Origin: Pycnopodia helianthoides
Taxonomy: Eukaryota; Echinodermata; Asteroidea; Forcipulatida; Asteriidae
Direction of reading: 5' to 3'
DNA length: 64,000 nucleotides
Assembly (NCBI GenBank): GCA_032158295.1
Contig: CM063243.1
Location: forward strand, 1,116,001-1,180,000
This document shows, piece after piece, positions 51,420-62,814 of this stretch. A model generated the notes under the pieces. The model ran no database searches. It was not told where the DNA came from and saw nothing but the letters and a program-made list of their open reading frames with translations. Both the position numbers and the translations under genes were made by a program. Within the stretch, counting starts at the first letter, position 1. Each line of letters starts with the position of its first letter.

Positions 51420-52245
51420 TTGACGGGATTCACACAGTTTTTTCGGGTTTTGGGGTTATAGTTGCAAGTAATTGTCAAAATATTTCTTTAACTTTGTACA
51501 CCTTGTTCAAGGAACTTACACGCCCCTTCTTCATATTAAGATAAAGTATTGTAACAATAAGTTGTGTTAGCGCTCTGAGGTTCCCCAGAGGTTAATTCCG
51601 ACCGCATGTCTCAAGGTGGAATTTCACAACTTAATTGATTGATGGCTTAACCTCATTGTATAAGGTATGACTAGTTTCAATAATTGTTTCATTGCATTCT
51701 GCCTGTGTGCCCACGTGATTGGAGTCAGGTGTGCACGCAGATAAAAGTTGTTTGCCAAATAAGTAATATGGGCGTGGTGCCCATTAATGGTTGTGTCACG
51801 TGTACATTGGTATAGAAGAAGCCAGGTAATGGCCAAATTTGTTGTTGTTGTGTCACGTGTACATATGTATAGAAGAAGCCAGGTAATGGCCAAATTTGTT
51901 GTTGTGGTGTCACGTGTACATTGGTATAGAAGAAGCCAGGTAATGGCCAAATTTTTTGTGGTTGTGGCACGTGTACACTGGTATAGAAGAAGCCAGGTAA
52001 TGGCCAAATTTTTTGTGGTGTACATTGGTATAGAAGAAGCCAGGTAATGGCCAAACAATGGGGGTCAAGGTATCCCAAGCTCTTTTAAGCGTGTGACTGG
52101 TTAGCCATTACTTTTTCGGCAACCTTCACAATTTTGTTTTGGCATAAGAATAATAAGAAGAATTTATAATAAAACAGTTTTCAGAGGCTGTGACATTCAA
52201 TCAAAATATAATTTGCCTGATTGTTTTATTCGTGTCTGAGTATAA
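51420..52245 (+). repeat. Ngaro B1 repeat with CACGTG minisatellite
   Basis: 826 bp starting TTGACGGGATTCACACAG; the partner is B2. At 51790-52057 about five units of 57 bp each carry CACGTGTAC, TATAGAAGAAGCCAGGTAAT and GGCCAAATTT. Open frames on both strands across this block are by-products of the repeat (57 is divisible by three). Confidence 0.92.
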
Positions 52246-52683
52246 CACATTTTATCCATCAATGATAAAATGCTTTATACACAGGGCGAACGGGTGTCTG
52301 TTGTTAGCTCCCCCACACGGTACGTGTGCTGTTCAGTGCGGTTAAAAATTGTATAAGCCTAAGGGGTATTTCCCGTGCGGGCAGGGATGCGCGACCGGGT
52401 GCCGTGCATTAATGTTGAGTAACTTAGGTAATTTGTTTACGTGGGCAAATTGTTTACGTTGCTTTGTTTAACAGTCCTCTGTGCATAAATGTGTTTGGGT
52501 TGACAATTAGCCAATAGGGTGTTAAAGATGACAACATTAGCCAATTAATTTTATTGTTTACCTTGCGTTGTTGGGGACGCGTTTATTAGAGCGGGATAAG
52601 CTATCATGTCAAAGTCACTTTGTCACTGCCTTTCAAAGTGAACGGACCCTGTTAATTTTGTGATCACACAATTTTATTAATTT
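52246..52683 (+). repeat. Ngaro A2 repeat
   Basis: 438 bp identical, as far as I can read, to A1 (46077-46514); it abuts B1 directly. Confidence 0.93.
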
Positions 52684-52753
52684 CCCTCCACTCCCGCCCT
52701 AAGGTCTTGTCAGTAACCTAGGTATACTTGTCATTGAGGTATGGCAATTTTTG

Positions 52754-53578
52754 TTGACGGGATTCACACAGTTTTTCGGGTTTTGGGGTTATAGTTGCAA
52801 GTAATTGTCAAAATATTTCTTTAACTTTGTACACCTTGTTCAAGGAACTTACACGCCCCTTCTTCATATTAAGATAAAGTATTGTAACAATAAGTTGTGT
52901 TAGCGCTCTGAGGTTCCCCAGAGGTTAATTCCGACCGCATGTCTCAAGGTGGAATTTCACAACTTAATTGATTGATGGCTTAACCTCATTGTATAAGGTA
53001 TGACTAGTTTCAATAATTGTTTCATTGCATTCTGCCTGTGTGCCCACGTGATTGGAGTCAGGTGTGCACGCAGATAAAAGTTGTTTGCCAAATAAGTAAT
53101 ATGGGCGTGGTGCCCATTAATGGTTGTGTCACGTGTACATTGGTATAGAAGAAGCCAGGTAATGGCCAAATTTGTTGTTGTTGTGTCACGTGTACATATG
53201 TATAGAAGAAGCCAGGTAATGGCCAAATTTGTTGTTGTGGTGTCACGTGTACATTGGTATAGAAGAAGCCAGGTAATGGCCAAATTTTTTGTGGTTGTGG
53301 CACGTGTACACTGGTATAGAAGAAGCCAGGTAATGGCCAAATTTTTTGTGGTGTACATTGGTATAGAAGAAGCCAGGTAATGGCCAAACAATGGGGGTCA
53401 AGGTATCCCAAGCTCTTTTAAGCGTGTGACTGGTTAGCCATTACTTTTTCGGCAACCTTCACAATTTTGTTTTGGCATAAGAATAATAAGAAGAATTTAT
53501 AATAAAACAGTTTTCAGAGGCTGTGACATTCAATCAAAATATAATTTGCCTGATTGTTTTATTCGTGTCTGAGTATAA
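52754..53578 (+). repeat. Ngaro B2 repeat
   Basis: 825 bp; it differs from B1 by one T fewer in GTTTTTTCGGG. It includes the same five-unit CACGTG minisatellite (53123-53390). It ends at GAGTATAA. Confidence 0.93.
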
Positions 53579-53930
53579 AGCAAGTTCATTTCTAACGATT
53601 CCCAGCTCAATGTTCTGATAGAACTCTGTTTTCATTGGGAGTTTATACAACCCTGCCTTTGACCCCATTTTGGATTTATTTCTGTAGCATCAACAAACCA
53701 GCTGAGTTGATGATAGTTTAAGAGATTTATTGGCACAATAAGTGTCATAATACCGGTACACTGTTTACATTTCACTGCCATTATACTTGGGTTGGTCTCC
53801 TCTACAATGCGGCATGATTCAAACCAGGAAACCTTGTTCACACCAACCCCCCCCCCCCAAAAAAAATACTTCAACAACCAGTCAAAAATTCCTTATTAGA
53901 CTGTTACAGATAAACTTATCTAAGCCCATC

Positions 53931-54272
53931 TTAAAGGCCCTGTACACTATTGGTAAGATCGAAAAACAAAATGTTCACAGATTCACACATAACTTACATG
54001 ATTTAAACTAAGTAATGGTAGAAAGGGTTCCTTAAAATATTTCTGCCTAAAATGCTATCGTTTCTGAGAAACGAGTAAAACAATAGTAGTTATCGCGCGC
54101 GATAATTTGAAAAAACAGAAAACACATAAGATCTCTTTTCACTATTTTCTTGTGACCTCGATGACCAATTGAGCTCAAACTTTCACAGGTTTGTTTGTTC
54201 ATGCATATGTTTAATCACACAAAATGTGGACACTGATTTTGAGCTGTTACCAAAAGTGTACAATACCTTTAA
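53931..54272 (+). mobile_element. MITE family M2, copy 4
   Basis: Full-length, with perfect TTATCGCGCGCGATAA at 54090-54105. Confidence 0.85.
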
Positions 54273-54739
54273 AGATAAGAGGCCAAAACAGTCATTGCCT
54301 AAAATAAACCCCTCCTTGTTCAGTCATTTTAGTAAGTTGACTGACGAGTGAGTGGTTGAACACACACAGCGTAATGTGTTATTGTGCAACTCATTTGCAC
54401 TTCTGACAGACAGTTGTTTGGTCTCTAGAGCTGCAGAGTTGGTGGACATGTCAAACATAAACACACTCATGTTTCCGGCCTTCATGCTAAAACAGGAAAC
54501 TGTGAATTTGCACCCTGGATGTGGACATTCGATCCCCGAAGAACTATTGCTTTTAACTCTGAATGAAACTAACCAAAAATGAATATTTAATAACAATAAT
54601 AATAATAATAGTAATAGCTTGCATTTATAAAGCGCTCAATACAGGCGTTTCTAAGCGCTGATATATTTTTTCCTGCCAGGTATGTAGAGCAACGTTTTGG
54701 GAATATGAGGCCTATTCGTTTATAGCACCATGTATTGGT

Positions 54740-55017
54740 TTACAAGGTGCTGTGGCGCAATATGCTGCCGATCAAACCAGGAACACCGGGGCGAACCCCT
54801 TCTCTTTACAAAAAGTGTACTGGGTTCTTTTACATGCATTACACGACACACGGGGACCTACGGCTTTACGTCCCATCTGAAGGGCGCAGCAATAATGGTT
54901 ATAAGTGTCTTGCTGAAGGACACAAGTGTCACGACCGGGACTCGAACCCACACCCTGCTGATCAGAAACAGCAGAGCTTGACTCCGGTGTTCTTATCCGC
55001 TTGGCCACGACACGCCA
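54740..55017 (-). mobile_element. tRNA-Leu-like SINE, body type a, copy 2
   Basis: On the minus strand: head GGCGTGTCGTGGCCAAGCGG, B box GGTTCGAGTCCC, then the type-a body (GACGTAAAGCCGTAGGTCCC, AGAAGGGGTTCGCCC). The A box is preserved. Confidence 0.8.
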
Positions 55018-55334
55018 TAAACAAAACCATAACAAAAACCACATAACAAATTCATTGATGGGTGAATTCCCAATTTGTAGGTAGTGTTAATCATCCCATA
55101 GATACTTCGTTGATAATAATATAAGAAATAGTCTTACATAGCGCATGTATCTGCTTAACCGCTTGGCTCCACACCACACAGTATTTTTGAGTTGGCTACA
55201 GAAGTTGAACCATGGTTTTCAATGTATTGTTTTCATGGTCGGACAAATAACTCAAATTTTGTGGATATAGTAACATGATAAATAGTTATATTTTAATTTT
55301 AGAAGATAATTTTTCAGCTTAATATTGTAAGGGT

Positions 55335-55596
55335 TCTGCTGCGCATTAAGCAGCCACTGCCAGAAACACCAGGGCAAACCCCTTCTCTTAGCAATAAGTG
55401 CACTGGGTTCTTTTACGTGCATTACACAACACACGGGACGTACAGCTTTACGTCCCATCCGAAGGACGAAGCAATAATGGCTAAAGGTCTTGCTTAAGGA
55501 CACAAGTGTCACGACCGGGACTCGAACCCACACTCTGCTGATCAGAAACACCAGAGCTTGAGTTTGGTGCTGTTAACCGCTCGGCCATGTCACGCC
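55335..55596 (-). mobile_element. tRNA-Leu-like SINE, body type a, copy 3
   Basis: Same layout as 54740-55017, 330 bp away and in the same orientation (GGCGTGACATGGCCGAGCGG head). The flank at about 55165-55290 also matches the minus strand of 1090-1200 (AACCATGGTTTTCAATGTAT), so a larger unit than the SINE is shared. Confidence 0.8.
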
Positions 55597-56017
55597 AAAT
55601 TATATTCTAGATTTACTCCCGACAAAAATTGACTTATTCGCTCAAGATGTTGGCATGGTAACTTGTATTCCTGAGTTACATCTTAAAGAAAAATATTTCT
55701 TCCACAATTCTATAGGTATATATTTGTGACATTGTTGCAGCATACATAAAGCCTGAGCAGCCTGACACATCATCCACTCTTCATTTCATTCACTATTACT
55801 GGATCTTAGCAGATTTTCTTCAAATTGTTGTTGATCCAATTATTGCATGTTGTAGTCTGGTTATGACCTAGCTGGTGTTGCAATCCGGTTACTGCCTGGT
55901 GAGTGTTGTGATCCAGTTATGACCTAGTTATGATGCTGTAACCTGGTTATGTCCTGGCTAGTGTTTTACAAGCTGTAAAGGTCTAATACCGTTAAGAGCT
56001 CTCTGGTTATGGGTTCA

Positions 56018-56605
56018 TCACCTGGCAGGCTGTAGATATACCTGTACTGGCTCTCTAGTTGTTGAGTTCACCTGACAGCCTGTTGATGTAATACTATTTC
56101 TAGCTGTCTGGTTGTTGAGTTCATCTGACAGGCAGTAGATATACCTGTACTGGCTCTCTAGTTGTTGAGTTCACCTGACAGCCTGTTGATGTAATACTGT
56201 TTCTAGCTGTCTGGTTGTTGAGTTCACCTGACAGGCAGTAGATATACCTGTACTGGCTCTCTAGTTGTTGAGTTCACCTGACAGCCTGTTGATGTAATAC
56301 TGTTTCTAGCTGTCTGGTTGTTGAGTTCACCTGACAGGCAGTAGATATACCTGTACTGGCTCTCTAGTTGTTGAGTTCACCTGACAGCCTGTTGATGTAT
56401 TACTGTTTCTAGCTGCTTGTTGTGAGTTCACCCGACAGCCTTGTTTCTAGCTGTCATGTTGTTGAGTTCACCTAACAGCCCGTTGTTCCTAGCTGTCTTG
56501 TTGTTCAGTTCACCTGACAGCCTTTTGATATACTGTTTCTTGCTGTCTTGTTGGGTTCAACTGACAGTCTGTTGATGCATTACCACTACTAGCTGTCTTG
56601 TTGAT
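56018..56605 (+). repeat. 103-bp minisatellite, decaying to the right
   Basis: Units starting at 56048, 56151, 56254 and 56357 read TGGCTCTCTAGTTGTTGAGT, CACCTGACAGCCTGTTGATG, TTTCTAGCTGTCTGGTTG. Each 103-bp unit is itself two related halves (GTTGAGTTCACCTGACAG). Right of 56400 only half-units remain. Confidence 0.9.
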
Positions 56606-56906
56606 GAGTTCACCTGACAGCAGATTGATGTAATATTGTTGGAGCTAGTTGTGAAGGTTTGATGCAAACACAGAATTGTAGAGGAACTCGTTTGTCCCAA
56701 CAGACATCATAAGGTTGATACAGGGTTATTTGTTTCACCTGTTGAAGACAAAGTCGAAATTTGCTCATGTCAAACAAATGGATACATAATTTATCAATAT
56801 TTTTTATAATTATTATATAATTCCTGTAAGATTGTGGCATTTCTTTTTAAACTTACTGTTACAGGGTCAACAATAGTACAAAATTTGTCATTATAAATGG
56901 TGTGTA

Positions 56907-57243
56907 TTAAAGGAACCTACAGAATTTTTTGAAAAAAGTGCGAGGTTTAAGCGACTTTACAGTAATCCATATATACATAAACAAAACTTGTAGAATAATA
57001 TCCATTTTTGTCACAAAAATATAAAAACCATTACACATTTGATGAATCATATAGATCAACAATCTGAAATTTAAAGCCATATTGCATGAGAATATCGGAA
57101 ATAATTTTTATTCATTTTCACTCATATGGCGTTTCATAATATTTGGATTTTTACTATCATCAAATTAGATCGTGTGTTTTGTTAATTTCTGTGATCAAAG
57201 TATATTCAACAAAAAAATTTACCATTTGTAATGGTTTCCTTAA
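56907..57243 (+). mobile_element. MITE family M1, copy 5 (degenerate)
   Basis: Recognisable by TTAAAGGAACCTACAGAATT at the left and GTAATGGTTTCCTTAA at the right, and by CATTACACATTTGATGAATC. It is shortened by many small deletions relative to the 395-bp copies. Confidence 0.6.
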
Positions 57244-57301
57244 CAGTGACTTTACATCCAAGATTATTATGAAAAAGTGAAGTTTAAGGTTTTGCACATA
57301 C

Positions 57302-57594
57302 CTGTTTAATGTCCATGTGATTGTCCATAATAACAGACCACACGTGTCTTCTTCAATAGTTTGAAATGACAAATGATGAACAAAACGCCTCGCTGAGTCA
57401 ACGGATTCTTCCTTGTTCTCATTTACAACAACACTCAAGATTCTCCTGAAGCGAAGATCGATACAAGATGATTCCTCGGCCATGCTGGTGGTCTTAGCGA
57501 AAGCATCTCTGGGCTATGCATCTTATTAATATAATCCAGTGTATATTGGACCATAGTGACTGTGTCTTGGTGTCCACTCAGATTCAAGTAATTT
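57302..57594 (-). CDS. Unknown gene, exon d, with apparent one-base deletion
   Basis: Acceptor TTCCACAG, donor GTATGT. The first part reads NYLNLSGHQDTVTMVQYTLD, YINKMHSPEMLSLRPPAWPR in one frame, then hits TGA. A second frame, needing one extra base near 57434-57510, reads LSVVVNENKEESVDSARRFV, HHLSFQTIEEDTCGLLLWTI. With one base added, 2 + 293 + 1 gives the correct phase-2 end. Confidence 0.7.
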
Positions 57595-60500
57595 CTGTGG
57601 AAGAGAAGGGATTTAGAAGACACGTTACTACTTAACTTGAAGTAATGCGTTATTAAAAAAATATGCTGTAATTTTATGAATTATTTGAAGCTTACATTTT
57701 GAAGGATTAGCATGGATCTTTGGTCCACTCTGGACATTTCAAGACATTTCTTTCAAAATAGTTTTTAGTGTTTTGAAGCTTTGTATGGTGTGGATAGTAA
57801 GAAGTGACTGTTATTAGTAAACTTCCAGGTATATCCATGTGTAAATCTCTTTTAGAAGAAGTGTTGGCTCTGAGAGGAGCATTTGTGGTCTCGACGTTTT
57901 GAACCGAGTATACTCTACTCGTCTTCATTTTCCTGAGCATATACTATTTCATCAGCGCTTTTCACAAAGTAGCACGCTATGTGCTTAAGGATTTTTTTTT
58001 TAACATTTGATTTTTTTTACATTTCTGTTGATAATGCATGAAGACCTACAATTCCATGAAGTTTCAAAGCCCCGACAGCTTTACTTTTTCAATTAAGCTA
58101 ATGAGTGTTTTCGACTTTGGCACAATTGTGGCATTTTTTTGATTTCACGAAGTAGCACCCAACTTCTGTTTACCATTGTAATGCACGGCACGCACTCAAG
58201 TCTAAGTGAGGTAAAACGTTTTCACGAAGTAGCACGCAACTTGTGTGAGCGCGTGCGCGCTGACCTAGTTTTCATGAAGTAACACAAATCTGTTGTAATA
58301 GCACTGCTACTTCAGAAAACAAAAGACTTTCGCACTTTTGTTCACGAAGTACACGGAATCTCTCGTGTAGTTTTTATTAATTATGCAAATGAGTCATAAT
58401 AAGATTAATTTTTAAGTTCAAGTCATCAAGTATCTACATTGAGAAATTTAAATGGAAATACTTCGAAGTTTTGAAGGAAAGTGGGTTTCTAAAAAATGTT
58501 CAACTTCAGAGGCCGTTTTCTCTGATTGTTAATTTTTTTGCTGGTATAGCAGTGCGTGCTACTTCCTGAAAACGCTGACGATATGAAACACAGAGACCAC
58601 AACAAGCACTTCTCCTGTAAGAGATTTACACATGCTTGTACCTGCAAGTTTACTTGTTATACTAGAGGTCGTTCAGACACAGTAGTAAAGCCGGTTTTAA
58701 GGCAGTTTTAACTCATTCCGGGTTAAACTTTGTGTGTCTGAACACTCTTAAAACTTAACCGAATCAAGTTGAACCTCGAATGAGTTAAATCGGTCGGCAA
58801 GGATGGTTTAACGCTAAACCAGTTTATAGCATGGTGTGTGGACAGAATAAAGTTAACAACATTCGGTTTTAAGTCCTCACCGGTGACAGGTGACCCAGGT
58901 TGTGTTGCGTAACACGCCATAAATTGTGAAAGCGCGCATCTTTTGTACACGCTTGTTTACGTAAATGCAGGGTTTTATATAAATGTAGCGGATGTTGTTG
59001 TGTTCGGTCACGGTGCTATTTGACCTCTTAAAACCAAAGATAAACCGTATCGGGTTTAACTTTGAGCTGTCTGAACGCAAGGTAGTTTTATTTTTTACGA
59101 CCACCCCTCGCTGCTCGTAAAGTTAAATTGGTTCGGGTCTAACTTTAGTACGCTGTCTGAACATTGCCATAGTCACTTCCTAAAATAGTCTCATCTTGAG
59201 TTGACGCTAATTAGGCCAGCACAAAGTCTGACCTCTGATAGAGTCATATGACTAGTTATAGCTCATCTTCAGTGGCGGCACCAGACCTGTTAATCTGGGG
59301 GGGCAAGAGGGGGGGCAAACTTAAATTTAGGGGGGGCAAACAAAAGTCTATAATGTACTGTATAAGCCTACAATTCACTCCAGAAATAAGATTTTGCACT
59401 GTGTGAATGTGACGTGTTGTGCGAACTGCGTGTACAATGGCTGCTTACGGTTTTGGGCAGACAATGCATTTCTATTTATAGCAAGTTTCCAAGCTTGTAC
59501 AGATAAATAAATCCACATTTTATTAACATTGCCGGAGATGGAAAGTGTATTGGGCTTTTTTGATTGTGCCAGCTAATTATGATGGATGAAATTGAGTTTA
59601 TTATTTACAGCGCAAACAACATTGTAACAAATTGGGTGCAATCGTTTGGGATTAAACTCAATTTCCGCCATCGGGGAAAAAACTGGGGGGGGGGCAAACT
59701 GGGGGGGCAAAAAAAATTACTGGGGGGACATTGCCCCCCCCCCCCTAGCGCCGCCGCTGCTCATCTTACTTTGCTTTATATTCACGATTGAGATGTCTCC
59801 AGGATTTCAAAGTGCAATAAACTCATGGTAGACCAGAGTGAGGAAAATGTAAAGTGTTAGATGAATACAAAAGTATGTGCTGAAAACTTCTTGAAATTGT
59901 ACTTCCCAAATTTGGATCTGTAGTTGTGGGTGATTCTTAAAGGCCCTGTACACTATTGGTAAGATCGAAAAACACAATGTTCACAGATTCACACATAACT
60001 TACATGATTTAAAGTAAGTAATGGTAGAAAGGGTTCCTTAAAATATTTCTGCCTAAAATGCTATCGTTTTTCTGAGAAACAAGTAAAACAATAGTAATTA
60101 TCGCGCGCGATAATTTGAAAAAAAAAGAAAACACATAAGATCTCTTTTCTCTATTTTCTCGTGACCTCGATGACCAATTGAGCTCAAACTTTCACAGGTT
60201 TGTTTGTTCATGCATATGTTTAATCACACAAAATGTGGACACTGATTTTGAGCTGTTACCAAAAGTGTACAATACCTTTAATCATACACCCATGATTCAG
60301 GTTTTTCTGCACAATTTTGTTAAATGCTAAAAAAGGGACTTTTTCGGAAACCGTTATTTTTGCACAACGATAATTTTTCTAGTCTGATATTTCTAAATTC
60401 TGAACAATTAAAAAAAAAATTTCCATGATTTTTGTTATTACAATGAAGCATCCCTCGTTCATAATATTACGTTTTTGTATTTTTACATGGCTGAATTTTC

Positions 60501-62400
60501 ACGATATGATTTTTTTGAAAATGTGCCCTCCAAGCTCATTATATATGCAAAACTGCAACTGCCGTGCATACGCTACAAATGAAAGGAAGCACTTTTCCGA
60601 ACGCTGCGCACCGACTGCATACAGACTGTCTGTTTGACTTGCAGGTACCTGGTCTGGTTCCGGATTTCCTTACACAATGACTTCAATCCATCTGTACAGA
60701 GATCTTCCTAATTGCCTCTTTACCTGCCTAATGAGAGTGAATAATCCCCCCCCCCCCCCCCCCCCCGACTAACCCACCATTAAATGTCCCGACTCTTAAA
60801 GGAACGTTACAGAATTGGTAAAAAAAAACTTGTAAAATATACTTTTGATCACAGATTTAAATAAAACTTACAGTCTAATGATGACGATGGTAGAAAACAT
60901 CCCTTGGAATATTTCTGTCTGAAATGCCATATTTGATGAGAAATGGATAAACTAATTTTCCGATTGGAGTTTATTGTCAGTGAGCGTTTTATTCATTTGT
61001 TGAATCTATATGATTTCATGCAAAATGTGTAATCATTTTTTTTCACTATTTTCTCGTGACCCAGATGGCCGATCGATCTCAAACTTCTACAGGTTTGTCA
61101 GTTTATGTATATGGTGGATTACATAAAGTGCTTACACTGCCAGCAACTGTTTTGTTAGCAAAAACCAATTCTGTAATGTTCCTTTAACATCTACTCTCTC
61201 ATTGAATAACCATCTTGAGTCTGAGTCTATACATCATTAGCGTCGGCTCCTGTCAAAGTAACCCTCAAGAATGAACTCCTTCACTCATTAGAAAACTTCA
61301 AAACACCTCCAAACCAAAAATAGTCTGTGAAGTAGAGTTATAAAGTAAAGGCTTCCTTGTTCAATTAAGACGAAAGGTGCATTGTCATGATTACCTGCAT
61401 GAAGCCACATACACAGGTCCAGGCAGGAATGTTAGCCTGCTCACATGACCGGTGTTTGGGAATTTCCGCGGTGAAAATGTTGACCGCTTTGGAGGCAACG
61501 ACACCGTCCACTTTCCCCAGATACGGGTAATGAAGGAGAGACTTCATGCTCAGATGCAGATCAGCTTGTACCTAAGAATTGAAACAATTGAAAGTTGTCC
61601 ATGTGTTACCAAGCACTGATGATTTCAATGTTTATCTATCAACAATCATCACGCCGAGTAAAAAAAGAAACATGCCTAGCGTCCGGAATTCAAAAAAAAA
61701 AGGAAGGAGGAGGGGCTTTTTTTTTTTTTTTTTTTTTCAAGATGGCCGCCATTCTTTTTTAAATTTCAAATATCCATTGTTTTTTCTTCTGTTCAAACAC
61801 ACAATACATAAAAGAAACATGTTGGACAAGACATTGAACATGTCCGGACTTTTTCAAAAAGAGGAGGAGACAGGGCGCTACTATTTTACTATTTTAAAAC
61901 AAAATTTTGTTATTTTTTCCAAGATGGCCGCCATGCTAAATATGGCTAGCCAAGGTATAGTTATTCACAGATTTTGTGCTATTTTAGTGTAGGCCTACTG
62001 ATGATTTGTATAATTTTAGTCAAATTTCCCTTTTTTTTTTCCTTTAAAATTTTTTTTATTAAATAGTAAAAAGTTTTTTAAAAAAGGAGGCGGGCGGGGT
62101 CGCTAAACATGTTTGTTTTATTACTCGGCCTTACTGCTTCTCCAGCAGGTCATGATTTTGCATATCCAGTCTAATCTCTTTTACCAATAAAATGTTTGAA
62201 AAGATGATCCTATGATAACAAGTTGATCAGTATAAGCCAACTTACAAGGTATCGTTGTTGATTACTTATAAGGTTTGCCATAACTTGAGGTTGCTCTCGT
62301 AGCAACCATGTTGGCACAACAACAGATAAAAATGGCAGCAACGTCTCGTAGTAGCTTGCAAGATGCGAGGGATCTTTGTGTAGAGGCTTACCGTGGTCTC
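57302..62400 (-). CDS. Unrecognised conserved-looking helical protein, four internal exons
   Basis: Exons: 62246-62400, 61395-61571, 60674-60723 and 57302-57594. Acceptors and donors are canonical and the phases fit in series (2-in/0, 0/0, 0/2, 2/2 once one base is restored in the last). The product, about 225 residues here, is largely helical, with blocks HKDPSHLASYYETLLPFLSV, SMKSLLHYPYLGKVDGVVAS, RQLGRSLYRWIEVI, MVQYTLDYINKM and EEDTCGLLLWTITWTLNR. It resembles a HEAT/ARM-type scaffold, but I do not recognise the family. The start codon lies beyond 64000. A possible terminal acceptor at about 56740 (TTCAACAG) would place a stop right after the junction. Confidence 0.7.
57863..57945 (-). 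repeat. Conserved hairpin motif, second copy
   Basis: Minus strand: ATGAAGACGAGTAGAGTATA then CTCGGTTCAAAACGTCGAGA, matching the unit at 27530-27612. Confidence 0.4.
58673..59168. mobile_element. Inverted-repeat element of about 495 bp
   Basis: The ends GTTCAGACACAGTA and TACGCTGTCTGAAC are inverted. The interior holds several GGTTTAACTTT/AAAGTTAAACC-type blocks in both directions. No coding capacity; hAT-like ends are possible but I see no clear target duplication. Confidence 0.55.
59283..59760 (+). repeat. Poly-G/GGGGGGCAAA-rich dispersed repeat
   Basis: GGGGGGGCAA motifs occur near 59298-59340 and again near 59690-59730, with a C-run at 59740-59752. The left and right parts (TCAGTGGCGGCACC and GCGCCGCCGCTG) are inverted, so it may be a short-TIR element. 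Confidence 0.5.
59937..60281 (+). mobile_element. MITE family M2, copy 5
   Basis: Full-length, with perfect TTATCGCGCGCGATAA at 60098-60113. Confidence 0.85.
60674..60723 (-). CDS. Unknown gene, short exon c
   Basis: 50 bp between TTAGGCAG and GTAAGG: VKRQLGRSLYRWIEVI plus two bases. Accepted because it is entered in phase 0 and left in phase 2, which is exactly what links exons b and d. Confidence 0.65.
60796..61187 (-). mobile_element. MITE family M1, copy 3
   Basis: Reverse orientation relative to 654-1048; ends intact. It lies between exons b and c of the unknown gene, next to a C-run at 60748-60765. Confidence 0.85.
61395..61571 (-). CDS. Unknown gene, exon b
   Basis: 59 codons in phase 0 between TTCTTAG and GTAATC: VQADLHLSMKSLLHYPYLGK, VDGVVASKAVNIFTAEIPKH, RSCEQANIPAWTCVCGFMQ. 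Confidence 0.78.
61665..62110. mobile_element. Repeat family M11, copy 2
   Basis: It has inverted ends (CATGCCTAGCGTCCGG and GTCGCTAAACATG), two AAGATGGCCGCCAT motifs (about 61740 and 61921), long T and A runs, and GGAAGGAGGAGGGG. Open frames inside are not convincing genes. Confidence 0.55.
62246..62400 (-). CDS. Unknown gene, exon a
   Basis: Acceptor TTTTAG, donor GTAAGT. 51 full codons: DHGKPLHKDPSHLASYYETL, LPFLSVVVPTWLLREQPQVM, ANLISNQQRYL. Confidence 0.75.
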
Positions 62401-62462
62401 CTAAAACAAACTGTGGAATAACAGGACATTACATTAGCAGACTGATATTTATTACCCGTGTC

Positions 62463-62814
62463 TTAAAGGCCCTGTAACTATTGGTAAGATCGAAAAACAC
62501 AAATGTCCACAGATTCACACATAACTTACATAACTTCAGTAAGTAATGGAAGAAAGGGTTCCTCAAAATATTTCTGCCTAAAATGCTATCGTTTCTGAGA
62601 ATTGAGTAAAACAATAGTTTTTATCTCGCGTGATAAAAACTTGATGTTTGAAAAAGCAGAAAACACGTAAGGTCTCTTTTCACTATTTTCTTGTGACCTC
62701 GATGACCAATTGAGCTCAAAACTTTCACGGGTTTGTTTGTTCATGCATATGTTGAATCACACAAAATGTGGACACTGATTTTGAGCTGTTACCAAAAGTG
62801 TACAATACATTTAA
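62463..62814 (+). mobile_element. MITE family M2, copy 6 (diverged)
   Basis: Ends intact. The centre is changed to TTTTATCTCGCGTGATAAAA, so the palindrome is altered but still partly paired. Directly joined to the M3 copy that follows. Confidence 0.8.

Larger units (their letters stand above)
46077..53578 (+). mobile_element. Full-length Ngaro-type tyrosine-recombinase retrotransposon (7,502 bp)
   Basis: The order is A1 (46077-46514), ORFs, B1 (51420-52245), A2 (52246-52683), a 70-bp spacer, and B2 (52754-53578). This split-direct-repeat layout, with RT/RNase H and a tyrosine recombinase in place of an integrase, defines the Ngaro branch of DIRS-like elements, which replicate through a circular DNA and integrate by recombination without target duplication. 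No target duplication is seen here. A1 and A2 look identical over 438 bp, and B1 and B2 differ by one T (51437 region), so the insertion is young. All reading frames are long and mostly intact. Confidence 0.93.

Noticed and set aside
51624..52078. Coding frames on the minus and plus strand in the Ngaro B repeats (also 52957-53411)
   Set aside because: They follow from the 57-bp minisatellite; no domain and present identically in both terminal repeats.
61579..61992. 137-codon plus-strand ORF
   Set aside because: It is built on homopolymer runs inside repeat M11; the peptide has runs of Phe and no domain.
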